NCBI GenBank assembly: GCA_035575715.1
Contig: DATLXN010000022.1
Coordinates: 62,001-126,000 of the forward strand
DNA length: 64,000 nt
From: JACCSI01 sp035575715
GTDB lineage: Bacteria > Acidobacteriota > Vicinamibacteria > Vicinamibacterales > UBA2999
Reading direction: 5' to 3'
A model generated the notes under the pieces. It had not been told where the DNA came from. It saw nothing but the letters and a program-made list of their open reading frames with translations, and did not search any database. Positions 1 to 7,184 of the stretch are shown here, in pieces. The position numbers and the translations under genes are program-made. Within the stretch, counting starts at the first letter, position 1; each line of letters begins with the position of its first letter.

Positions 1-258
1 GCCGCGCTGCAGCAAGTAGGTCAGGCCGTTGCGATCGGACGCGATCCACGACACCATCCCCCGCGCCCAGCCCTCAATCGCGGGTGCGGTCACCGCAATC
101 GGCGCAGGTTGGAGCGGCAGCTTCTCGGCGCCTTTCAACATCGCGAGCAGGGCCACGTTCTGCGCCTCCATCGCCGCCTTGTCCTCGGGCGTCATGGTGT
201 TCGGGTTCTGCAGGGCAAATGGCGCCAGTGCGAGGTAGACCAGGATGCGGCTCAACAT
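1..258 (-). CDS. secreted protein, N-terminal part only (gene runs off the window)
   Basis: The minus strand is open from an ATG at 258 to the window edge, giving 86 residues. It begins with a short hydrophobic export signal (MLSRILVYLALAPFALQ) and continues through an Ala/Glu-rich stretch to WIASDRNGLTYLLQRG, which reads like the first strands of an NHL-type or other beta-propeller blade. The C-terminus is missing, so the family cannot be fixed. The gene is divergent from the small gene at 290. The CDS is well supported by its signal peptide and codon pattern; the propeller guess is weak. Confidence 0.65.
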   Translation of the reverse strand, partial: MLSRILVYLALAPFALQNPNTMTPEDKAAMEAQNVALLAMLKGAEKLPLQPAPIAVTAPAIEGWARGMVSWIASDRNGLTYLLQRG

Positions 259-289
259 GGTCGGGAAGCCTAACACGTAGAATGGGGCC

Positions 290-493
290 ATGAGTTTCTG
301 CGAACACTGTGACGGCCAGCGCTTCGACCGTTCGCGCGTCCTGCGCGCCCTGCGTCAGGTCCGCCGCGAATTCCGCGACGCACGCCGCGGCGACAAATGC
401 GACGCCGCGATCGTCGCCGCCATCGAAGCCGTCCGCGACCTCGACATCCCGCATCTCGAGTGGGAATCAGACGAGGACCTGGTAGTGCACTAG
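290..493 (+). CDS. small hypothetical protein, 67 residues
   Basis: This is a short, Arg- and Asp-rich soluble protein with one CxxC near the N-terminus (CEHC) and no signal peptide or membrane segment. Third codon positions are strongly G/C, as in neighbouring real genes. It starts 31 bases from the divergent gene at 258 and ends just before a hairpin. A single CxxC is not enough to call a zinc ribbon. No family is recognised, and the function is unknown. Confidence 0.5.
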   Translation: MSFCEHCDGQRFDRSRVLRALRQVRREFRDARRGDKCDAAIVAAIEAVRDLDIPHLEWESDEDLVVH

Positions 494-500
494 CAAGACG

Positions 501-540
501 AAAGACGAAAGAAAATTCTGATTTTTTTCGTCTTTTTCCT
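501..540. terminator. hairpin between convergent genes
   Basis: AAAGACGAAA at 501-510 pairs perfectly with TTTCGTCTTT at 526-535 around a 15-base loop, and a T-rich run follows on the plus strand. It lies between the small gene ending at 493 and the S9 gene ending at 548, so it can serve as a terminator for the plus strand and possibly for both. The unit AAGACGA is repeated at a 7-base spacing at its left edge. Confidence 0.6.
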
Positions 541-547
541 TTTGTAT

Positions 548-2695
548 TTATCGCCTGGTGCTGCCAGGCGCCGCCAGATACCTGTCGAAGAAGTCGGCCG
601 CGGCGCTAAACACCTTCAGCCAGCTTTCAGTCCGAAGAAACCCATGCACCTCGTCGGGAATCACCAGCGACTCGAACGTCACGCCTTGCTTCCGTAGCGC
701 CTCCGCCAGCGTCACCGTCTCCGCAAAGGACACGTTTCGGTCATCGTCGCCATGGATCAACAGCACCGGTGAGCGCCAGCCGCTGACGAAGTTGAGCGGC
801 GACGAGCGGAAGTTGCGCTGCTCGATCTCCTCACCCGGGTTATAGGTTGGCTGGAACGTGCGGATCCCCACGTTCCAGTCGTGCACGCCGTGAATGTCAA
901 CGCCGGCGGCAAACAGATGCGACGCGCGTGCCAGCGCGTGGGCGGTGAGATAGCCGCCATACGAGCCGCCGTAAATGCCGACGCGCTGCGGATCAACGTC
1001 AGCGCGGTTCTTCATGTAGAGGCCGGCGCCGATCACATCGTTGAACTCGCTCGCGCCGGTCGCGCCGTAGTTGAGCGCTTCGCGGAAGTGGAGGCCGTAG
1101 CCGGTGCCGCTGCGATAGTTGACTGACAGCACGATGTAGCCGCGGCTGGCCAGGTACTGATTCATCGCGTAGGTGTGGTGGTAATACGGCAGGTAGTGCC
1201 AGGCGAGCAGCATCTGACGACGAGAGCCGCCGTGGAAGAAGAGGATCGCCGGCCGCTTCTCGCTCGCTTTGATATCAGTCGGCCGGAACAACTGCCCCGA
1301 CATCTCCATTCCGTCGGCCGCGGCAAACGTCACGCGCTGAGGGATGACCAGCGATCCGTGGGGCGGGTCGTCAGCCCCGCCACTGGGCATTTTGGTCAAC
1401 ATCGTCGTGCCATCACTGCGCCGCACCCGCGCCATTGCCGTCATCTGGCCGTCGGAACCAATGTAGGCGACGGTGTTGTTGTCGATCGGCGCCGGCATCC
1501 ACTCCGCGCCTTTGCCGCTGGTCATCGCCATCGGTGCCGTGCTCGCGTCAACCGGAACCCGCCAGATGTGACGTCGATCGATGTCATCCGCGTCGCCGGT
1601 CTGCTGATTCGAGCTGTAGAACACCGACCGCCGATCCGGCGACATCGTCACATGCTCGACCTCGAAGTTGCCGGGCGTCAGCAGCGTCGCCGTGCCGCCC
1701 GCTAGCGTCAAGGAGTAGAGATGAATCCAGCCATCACGTTCCCATGGAAAAACGAGACGATCGCCGGCGGTCCACATCACCTGCTCTGTCCCGTTGATCC
1801 CTTGAAACACGCTGCCGGCGCCCTTGTCCGCCTTCCAGATCTCGCGCGCCTTGCTTGACGCAACATCGACCACACGGATCGACCACGGCAGCCCTTCGCG
1901 GCGCGGCGCGAACATGAAGATCTCACCGGTCGCCGGCGTGCGCGTGAAGACGATGCGCGTGCCGTCGGGTGACCAGGTCGGATTGGCGTCGAGGTCGATG
2001 CTGGCGTCGAGATAGCGGAGCGATTTGAGAGCCCCGTCATAGACGCCGAGGAAGCTGTGATCGCCGCGCCCGCTGATAAATGCGAGGCGTGTGCCGTCCG
2101 GTGACCAGCGCAGCTCTCGCGCCGTGCCGCGGATAGTGAATAGCTGCGTCGCCTGGTCGGTGCCGGCGGCGTCGGTCGACCAGACCGCGCCGCGGGAGAG
2201 ATACGCGACCTGCCCGGTGCTTGAGACGGCAGGCGCGTTGCCCTGAGCGAGTCGACGCGGCGTGACCGAGCTGCTTGCGGGCGCGACGTCTACCGCCCAA
2301 ACCGCCATCTCCGCCGGTTGCGGCGACAGCGCGGGATTGGGAATCTCGCCTGCGCGATTCGCCGCGCCGCCGCGGACAAACAGCACCGTGCGTCCGTCGC
2401 GCGTTTACGTCAGCCCGGTAATATCCTGGCCATCGTCACCGACATGCGACGTCACCTGACGCGGCGTGAATTCAGGACCTGTCGCGACCCAGACATTGCG
2501 CGCGCCCCGATCGTTCTGCACCCAGGCAACAGTGCCGCCGGATGGCGCAGCAACGATCTCGGACGGGAACGGCGCTGACAGCAACGCCTCGAGCGTGACC
2601 GGCTTCTGCGCGTGTGCGCTGGTGGCGACCGCCACAAACGCGAGCGCCGTCAGAGCGCGAAGATTCAGAGACGCATACTGAGCCATGTACCGCAT
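548..2695 (-). pseudogene. S9 prolyl oligopeptidase family, interrupted by an in-frame stop
   Basis: An exported S9-type serine peptidase with an N-terminal signal peptide (ends SAHAQ), a TolB/PD40-like propeller with several SPDGTR blades, and a C-terminal alpha/beta hydrolase. The catalytic triad is visible: Ser in GGSYGG (about residue 578), Asp in HGDDDRN, His in EVHGF. A TAA at 2405-2407 splits the frame after ITGLT. The same frame resumes with TRDGRTVLFVRG, a normal propeller strand, so the two halves are one gene of about 715 codons. One base change from TAC to TAA would explain it. Internal starts could still give a C-terminal product, and a sequencing error is possible. ATG codons at 2695 and 2686 are both usable. 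Confidence 0.8.
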
Positions 2696-2754
2696 GCCCA
2701 CAGCATATGACGGGGGCCGGTCGTCAGTCGTCAGTGGGCGGGTAGCTCCGCTCC

Positions 2755-2795
2755 TTGACCCTTTCAAGCGGAGAGAGTAAGCTCCTGATCAGGAG
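2755..2795 (+). promoter_or_regulatory. promoter, palindromic operator and RBS of the Xre/RES pair
   Basis: TTGACC at 2755-2760 lies 17 bases before TAAGCT at 2778-2783, a sigma-70-like arrangement. A perfect 14-base palindrome, CTCCTGATCAGGAG, occupies 2782-2795 and overlaps the -10 box. Its right arm, AGGAG, is also the Shine-Dalgarno sequence, 8 bases before the ATG at 2804. Autorepression by the Xre antitoxin through this palindrome is an inference from how such modules usually work. Confidence 0.6.
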
Positions 2796-2803
2796 TCGAC
2801 CTA

Positions 2804-3238
2804 ATGGTTCAGGCGCAACGATATCCGTCGACTCGTTATCTGGTTGATGCGCCACCCGACCTCGGGGCAAAAGCCGAGCGCGAGCGGCTGTCGGCGCCGG
2901 CGCTCAAGGCCTTCTTCAACATCATGGCGCGCTGGAAGGTGCGCGACGAAGACGCGCGCGCGTTGCTCGGCGGAGTCACCAACGGGCCGTATTACGAGTG
3001 GAAGCGCAATCCCGACCGCACGCTCGATACCGATCGGCTGACGCGTGTCTCGTACTTGATTGGCATCTTCAAGGCGCTGCACATCCTGCACGGCAAGAGC
3101 CTGGCGGACGAGTGGATCCAGCTGCCCAACAGCAATTCGATCTTCGCCGGTCAAACGCCGCTCGCCTTCATGATCCGCGGCGGCCTGCCGGCGATGCACA
3201 CCGTGCGCCGTCTTCTCGATGCGCGTCGCGCGGGATGA
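2804..3238 (+). CDS. Xre/MbcA/ParS-like antitoxin of a RES-Xre module
   Basis: A 144-residue protein matching the organisation of Xre antitoxins that pair with RES toxins. It has an N-terminal helical region with a degenerate helix-turn-helix (around residues 30-95, including the DARALLGGVTNGPYYEWKRN stretch) and a C-terminal Xre/MbcA/ParS toxin-binding domain ending in TPLAFMIRGGLPAMHTVRRL. In the family this protein neutralises the toxin and represses the operon. It is followed 21 bases later by the RES gene. The start at 2804 is supported by AGGAG at 2791-2795. The combination of partner and C-terminal motif makes the assignment firm. Confidence 0.88.
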   Translation: MVQAQRYPSTRYLVDAPPDLGAKAERERLSAPALKAFFNIMARWKVRDEDARALLGGVTNGPYYEWKRNPDRTLDTDRLTRVSYLIGIFKALHILHGKSLADEWIQLPNSNSIFAGQTPLAFMIRGGLPAMHTVRRLLDARRAG

Positions 3239-3259
3239 ACTTGCCTGAGCGAGGCCCGG

Positions 3260-4000
3260 ATGAAGCGACTCGAAGGGGGACCACCCATCTCGCTGGTGCG
3301 TCAGCTCGACACGCACCGGTTGATTCCTTCTCGCCACCTACCGCGCGGCGACAGTGTGCTCGTCGCGATTGCCGACGACGACGAGCATCTGCAGGCGATT
3401 TTTGAGTTGGATGCGGCGACCAATGAGCGGGTGCTGGCGGCGCAACAACTGCTGCCTGGTATTGGCGTCGAGGAGCTGGTCTTCGCCGTCCCCTACGCGT
3501 CGGTGATCAACGCGTCGTTCTGTCACGCCCATCCGCTCGGCAGCCGCTTTAACGGCCCCGACCGCGGCGCGTGGTACGCCGGGTTCGAGCTCGAGACGTC
3601 GCAGGCGGAAGTCGCGTTTCACAAGACAGTGCAGCTGGCGGAGATCAACCGCTTCGAAGACAGCGTCACCTACGACGATTACCTGGCGGATGTCAGTGCC
3701 AGCTTTCATGACCTGCGCCCTTCGACAACGGCTCAGCGCGCCCCGAACAAGGTCGCGGGGCGAAACGTCCGGGCCTTTCGCGACTGCCTCGATCCCGGGA
3801 GTTACGTCGCTTCACAAACGGTGGCCGAACGTTTACTGGCTGCAGGTTCTTTGGGAATGGTCTATCCGAGTGTGCGCCGCACTGGCGGCACATGCGTCGG
3901 TTGCTTTCGTCCCGCATTGGTCAACAACGTGCGACCAGATAAGACGTATCGCTTCACCTGGAACGGGTCGGAGAAACCGGTCATCACAATCGGGCGATGA
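3260..4000 (+). CDS. RES-domain toxin (NAD+-depleting family)
   Basis: A 246-residue RES-domain protein. The family's characteristic residues are visible: Arg in GSRFN (about 96), Tyr in AWYAGFE (about 106), Glu in SQAEVAF (about 117), and a late Ser in the VYPSVRR segment. Characterised RES toxins degrade NAD+ by an ADP-ribosyltransferase-like fold, and that activity is inferred here. It is somewhat longer than many RES toxins because of about 70 residues before the core. It lies directly downstream of its Xre antitoxin in one operon and converges on the Smr gene. Confidence 0.88.
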   Translation: MKRLEGGPPISLVRQLDTHRLIPSRHLPRGDSVLVAIADDDEHLQAIFELDAATNERVLAAQQLLPGIGVEELVFAVPYASVINASFCHAHPLGSRFNGPDRGAWYAGFELETSQAEVAFHKTVQLAEINRFEDSVTYDDYLADVSASFHDLRPSTTAQRAPNKVAGRNVRAFRDCLDPGSYVASQTVAERLLAAGSLGMVYPSVRRTGGTCVGCFRPALVNNVRPDKTYRFTWNGSEKPVITIGR

Positions 4001-4038
4001 CGCTTAGCGGAACGTCACGATGGTCACGCCCGGGTTGT
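3987..4038. terminator. possible shared hairpin between convergent RES and Smr genes
   Basis: ACAATCGGGCG at 3987-3997 can pair, with one bulge, with CGCCCGGGTTGT at 4027-4038. A smaller GACG/CGTC helix nests inside. The structure covers the stop codons of both convergent genes, which are only three bases apart. There is no clear T run, so intrinsic termination is uncertain. Confidence 0.3.
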
Positions 4039-4453
4039 GCGGATCGACGTGCGCCTTGGCAACCGCAGGCAGTTGCCGCAGGTAGCGATGGACGGCGGCC
4101 TTGAGCCGCCCGCCGCTGCGTCCATGAATAACCTGAAGCTGGCCCGCGCCGGCAAGAAGGGCGTCGTTGATGAAGACTTCCAGCGCTTCGACCGCTTCGG
4201 CGGTGGTCTTGCCATGCAGGTCGAGCGACGGTGACGCGGACGCCCGCTGCGCGGAATGGTCAACGGCTTGTCTCTCGCCCATCCGGGTCGTTGCCGGCCG
4301 CCGCGCGGCAGTGGCCGGCTCCAACTGGCTACCGGCAGCGATCACCGCGCGGCCTTTGATCTCAACCAGGTAGCGGCCGCCGCTCCGCACTTCGCGGACG
4401 ATGCCGGTCCCTAGGCCCGCGAAATGGACGCGGTCGGCCGGATGAAAAATCAC
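4004..4453 (-). CDS. Smr-domain protein
   Basis: A 149-residue protein whose C-terminal half is an Smr domain: LDLHGKT at about residue 77, then VIHGRSGGRLK at about 113, followed by the AVHRYL helix. Smr domains occur at the end of MutS2 and as stand-alone nucleases or RNA-binding proteins. The first 45 residues resemble the small beta-barrel that precedes Smr in MutS2, with no ATPase, so this looks like a detached MutS2 C-terminus. The usual HGxGxGxLR motif is changed to HGRSGGRLK. It lies downstream of an S9 peptidase gene on the same strand, separated by a tandem repeat. Confidence 0.85.
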   Translation of the reverse strand: MIFHPADRVHFAGLGTGIVREVRSGGRYLVEIKGRAVIAAGSQLEPATAARRPATTRMGERQAVDHSAQRASASPSLDLHGKTTAEAVEALEVFINDALLAGAGQLQVIHGRSGGRLKAAVHRYLRQLPAVAKAHVDPHNPGVTIVTFR

Positions 4454-4490
4454 GTCGTTCCGTTCCGTGCCGTTCCCGTTCCGTGCGTTC

Positions 4491-4537
4491 CGTTCTTCGT
4501 TCTTCGTTCTTCGTTCTTAGTTCTTAGTTCTTAGTTC
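4491..4537. repeat. heptamer tandem array (CGTTCTT x4, AGTTCTT x2, AGTTCCA)
   Basis: Units of exactly seven bases run from 4491: four CGTTCTT, two AGTTCTT and one AGTTCCA. A degenerate CGTTCCG-like stretch precedes it from about 4455. The TAA stop of the S9 peptidase (4524-4526) falls inside the array, so its last codons are made of repeat. Confidence 0.9.
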
Positions 4538-6812
4538 CACTCACCGGCCTCGCGGCCTCCTCCAACGTGGCGAGGACGTCCCGCCACGCGAACTTCTTGC
4601 CGATGCCGCGCACGTAATAATCCATCCACGCCATCTCGCTGACCGACTTGACCAGCTGATTGCGCGTGTCCGGGATCCCGTGCGTGTTGCCGGGATACAT
4701 GAACAACTCGGTCGGCACGCCGAGCTGCTTCAGCGCCATGTGCAGCTCCACGCTCTGCGGACTCGGCACCCGCGGGTCGCCTTCGACGACGTGGATCATC
4801 GTCGGCGTCTTGGCGTTTTTGATGTATTTGAGCGGCGACTGATTCCAGTAAGCGTCGAAGTCGTCGTAGGGCAGCTTGTCGCCGAGATAGAACTGGCGAT
4901 TGCGCTGCACGTCGCTCTGCGCATACATCGAGATCCAGTTGGTCGTCCCGGCCCCCGAGCTAATCGCCTTGAAGCGATCGGTGTGGGTCAGGATCCAGTT
5001 GGACCAGTGGCCGCCGGCGCTCCACCCGAGCGCGCCCATCTTGCTGCCGTCGACAATCCCCTGCGCGATCAGGTGATCGACGCCGCTCATGATGTCGTCG
5101 AACCCGGGCTGCATGTAGTTGCCGACGATGTCGGTTTTGTGTTTGAGGCCGTAGTTGGTGGAGCCGCGGTAGTTGGGCATCAGCACTGCGTAGCCGGCGC
5201 CGGCGTAAACCTGCGCGCCGTAACCGCCGTTGAAGCCGAGCACGTCAGCGGCGGCCGGGCCGCCGTGGATTGCGACGATCAGCGGATAGCGCTGGCCTTG
5301 TTGATAGCCGACCGGGCGCACCAGCACGCCGCCGACCATAGTGCCGTCCTTGGACTTCCAGGTGATGTCTTCGACCGCGCCGAGCGCCCAGCTCTTCACC
5401 TGCGGATTCGGATCGGTCAGCTGGCGCCACGACGCGCGCGACGACACGTTCTGCACCGAGTCGGTGGTGAAAATCGTCGACGGCATATTCGGGTCGGCAT
5501 ACGTAATCAGCACCACCCCGCTGTCGTTGTCTACATCCACCGAGAGCGAGGCCTTCTCCTCAGTCGCCTGCCGCACGTTCCCCGACTTGACGTCGAGCAT
5601 CATCAACTGGTTGGTCGCGCGGATGCCCTCGTTGAAATACATGATGCTGCCGTCCTTCGACCAGAAGCTGACGCCGGCGTCGCCGTCAAACGACGCACCC
5701 AGCTTGCGGAACGGCTTGCCGCGGTCGGCGACGGCGCGCAGATAGACGCGGCCGTTGCTCATGCCGTACTTCGCGGTGTCGTCGGATGACGTGTAGGCGA
5801 CCTGCTGCGAATCTGGCGAGAAACTGATCGCGCCTTCGGACACTTCGACGTTGTTGGTCAGCCGCTCGACCTGCCCGGTCGCGACCTCGAGGAGGTGAAG
5901 GTCGCCGTAGAGCGATTCGGCGGTGATGTTGCGCTGATAGCGATTGAGCGACTGGCCGCGGAAGCCGACCCACTTCGAGTCGTCGGAAATGGTGAATGAC
6001 GTCGCGGCGTACTGCGTGCCGTCGGTCAGCTTCTTGATCGACCGCGTGTCGAGGTCCACCGCATGGAGGCTGGCGGACGGCGTTTCCATGTTGCGGATGT
6101 TGACGGTGAACTTTTTCTCGCGCCGTTCCTTCTCATCTTTATCTAGGGCGTCAGCCGACACCCAGTAGATGCGTTTATCGTCGGGCGCAATGCGCCAGGT
6201 GCCGATGCCGGCGTCGTGCTTGGCCAGATGCTCGGCGGAGGCGGTCTCGATGCCGGTGACGGGCAGGCGATAGAGCTGTTCGTCGCCGTCCTTGCCGGTG
6301 CGGTAGATCAGCCAACGGCCGTCTTTGGTCAGCGCATAATCGCGGACGCCCTCTTTCGTATCGGTGACGCGCTGCGCTTCGCCACCGTCGGGGCGCATGG
6401 TGAAAATCTGATTGCGCGTCGCAGCGTTTTCTGGCGCCTCGCGATTAGAGAGGAAAAAGAACGCGCGCCCGTCGCGGGTCCAGCGCGGCGAGGTCTCGTT
6501 TTTTTCTTTGGTGAAGGTCATCTGCTTGGTCGAGGCCACGCCCTGCGCCATCGACACCAGGTAGACGTCTGTCTGGCTCTTGGCTTCTTTCCAGTCCGGG
6601 GTGGAGAGGGTGTAGAGCAGCCACTTCCCGTCCGGGCTCGGCGTCGGCGCGCCGACGTTGCGCATCTGGCGCATGTCGAGAAAGGTCATCGGCCGGACCG
6701 CGCCCGCGCTTTGCGCGCTGGCGATGGGCGATGTGGTCACCGAACACACCACGATCCCAGCGAGCGTGGCCACCGTCAATGCGCGGCGGATGGTGGGATG
6801 GGTCGTAGTCAT
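4524..6812 (-). CDS. S9 family prolyl oligopeptidase, exported
   Basis: A 762-residue secreted peptidase. The signal peptide ends near SPIASAQ. PD40/TolB-like propeller blades follow (SPDGKWLLYT, WTRDGRAFFFLS, SPDSQQVAYT), then an alpha/beta hydrolase domain. The triad is Ser in GWSAGG (about 597), Asp in VEGDPRVP (about 677) and His in NTHGIPD (about 710). Length and layout match acylaminoacyl-peptidase/DPP-like S9 enzymes that process short peptides in the periplasm. The C-terminal codons and stop fall in the heptamer array. Unlike its relative at 548-2695, this copy is intact. Confidence 0.92.
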   Translation of the reverse strand: MTTTHPTIRRALTVATLAGIVVCSVTTSPIASAQSAGAVRPMTFLDMRQMRNVGAPTPSPDGKWLLYTLSTPDWKEAKSQTDVYLVSMAQGVASTKQMTFTKEKNETSPRWTRDGRAFFFLSNREAPENAATRNQIFTMRPDGGEAQRVTDTKEGVRDYALTKDGRWLIYRTGKDGDEQLYRLPVTGIETASAEHLAKHDAGIGTWRIAPDDKRIYWVSADALDKDEKERREKKFTVNIRNMETPSASLHAVDLDTRSIKKLTDGTQYAATSFTISDDSKWVGFRGQSLNRYQRNITAESLYGDLHLLEVATGQVERLTNNVEVSEGAISFSPDSQQVAYTSSDDTAKYGMSNGRVYLRAVADRGKPFRKLGASFDGDAGVSFWSKDGSIMYFNEGIRATNQLMMLDVKSGNVRQATEEKASLSVDVDNDSGVVLITYADPNMPSTIFTTDSVQNVSSRASWRQLTDPNPQVKSWALGAVEDITWKSKDGTMVGGVLVRPVGYQQGQRYPLIVAIHGGPAAADVLGFNGGYGAQVYAGAGYAVLMPNYRGSTNYGLKHKTDIVGNYMQPGFDDIMSGVDHLIAQGIVDGSKMGALGWSAGGHWSNWILTHTDRFKAISSGAGTTNWISMYAQSDVQRNRQFYLGDKLPYDDFDAYWNQSPLKYIKNAKTPTMIHVVEGDPRVPSPQSVELHMALKQLGVPTELFMYPGNTHGIPDTRNQLVKSVSEMAWMDYYVRGIGKKFAWRDVLATLEEAARPVSGTKN

Positions 6813-6841
6813 TGCGGCAATATTACATGCGCCGGATGGGC

Positions 6842-6904
6842 CCTGATCCCCGACCCCTGATCCCTGATCCCTGATCCTTGATCCCTGATCCCTGATCCCT
6901 GTCT
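6842..6904. repeat. heptamer tandem array (CCTGATC)
   Basis: Nine seven-base units in register: CCTGATC six times, with single variants CCCGACC, CTTGATC and CCTGTCT. It fills the space between the divergent S9 gene start (6812) and the small membrane protein (6956). The segment CCGACCCCTGA also occurs, reverse complemented, in the array at 33543. Confidence 0.92.
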
Positions 6905-6955
6905 TGGTGTAATGTTCTCCCCGACCGCACGTACACCCTTAATTGAGGAGGCTTC

Positions 6956-7111
6956 ATGGCCATTCGCCCGACCCGTAGCATCGGAATGATTCTGCTCGGC
7001 GTCTACCTAATCCTCGTCGGCATCGCGTCGTTCGCCGCTTTGCCCATCCCCGCCGTCGTCATGGGCGTATTGGCGCTGCTTGCCGGCATCCTGATCATCC
7101 TCGGTATGTGA
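6956..7111 (+). CDS. 51-residue two-helix membrane protein
   Basis: ATG at 6956 is preceded by a strong Shine-Dalgarno (TTGAGGAGG at about 6943-6951). The product is a short basic N-terminus (MAIRPTRSIG) followed by two hydrophobic helices, about residues 10-28 and 32-50, separated by LPIP. It ends in ILGM at a TGA at 7109-7111. The hairpin topology resembles many unnamed small inner-membrane proteins of Acidobacteria. No function can be assigned. The strong RBS and clean hydrophobic pattern argue that it is real despite its size. Confidence 0.75.
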   Translation: MAIRPTRSIGMILLGVYLILVGIASFAALPIPAVVMGVLALLAGILIILGM

Positions 7112-7184
7112 GGGACGCATCGCGGCAATGACGACGCGCGTCGAGGTTGCATTGGCAGCGCCTTGTCGCGCCTCGTCCAGTTCC

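Noticed and set aside
2720..2740. GTCGTCA x2 as a further heptamer array
   Set aside because: Only two exact units are present, too few to call an array on their own, though they fit the genome's pattern.
4680..5789. 369-codon plus-strand frame opposite the S9 peptidase
   Set aside because: Typical GC-rich shadow; the S9 triad and signal peptide on the other strand are clear.
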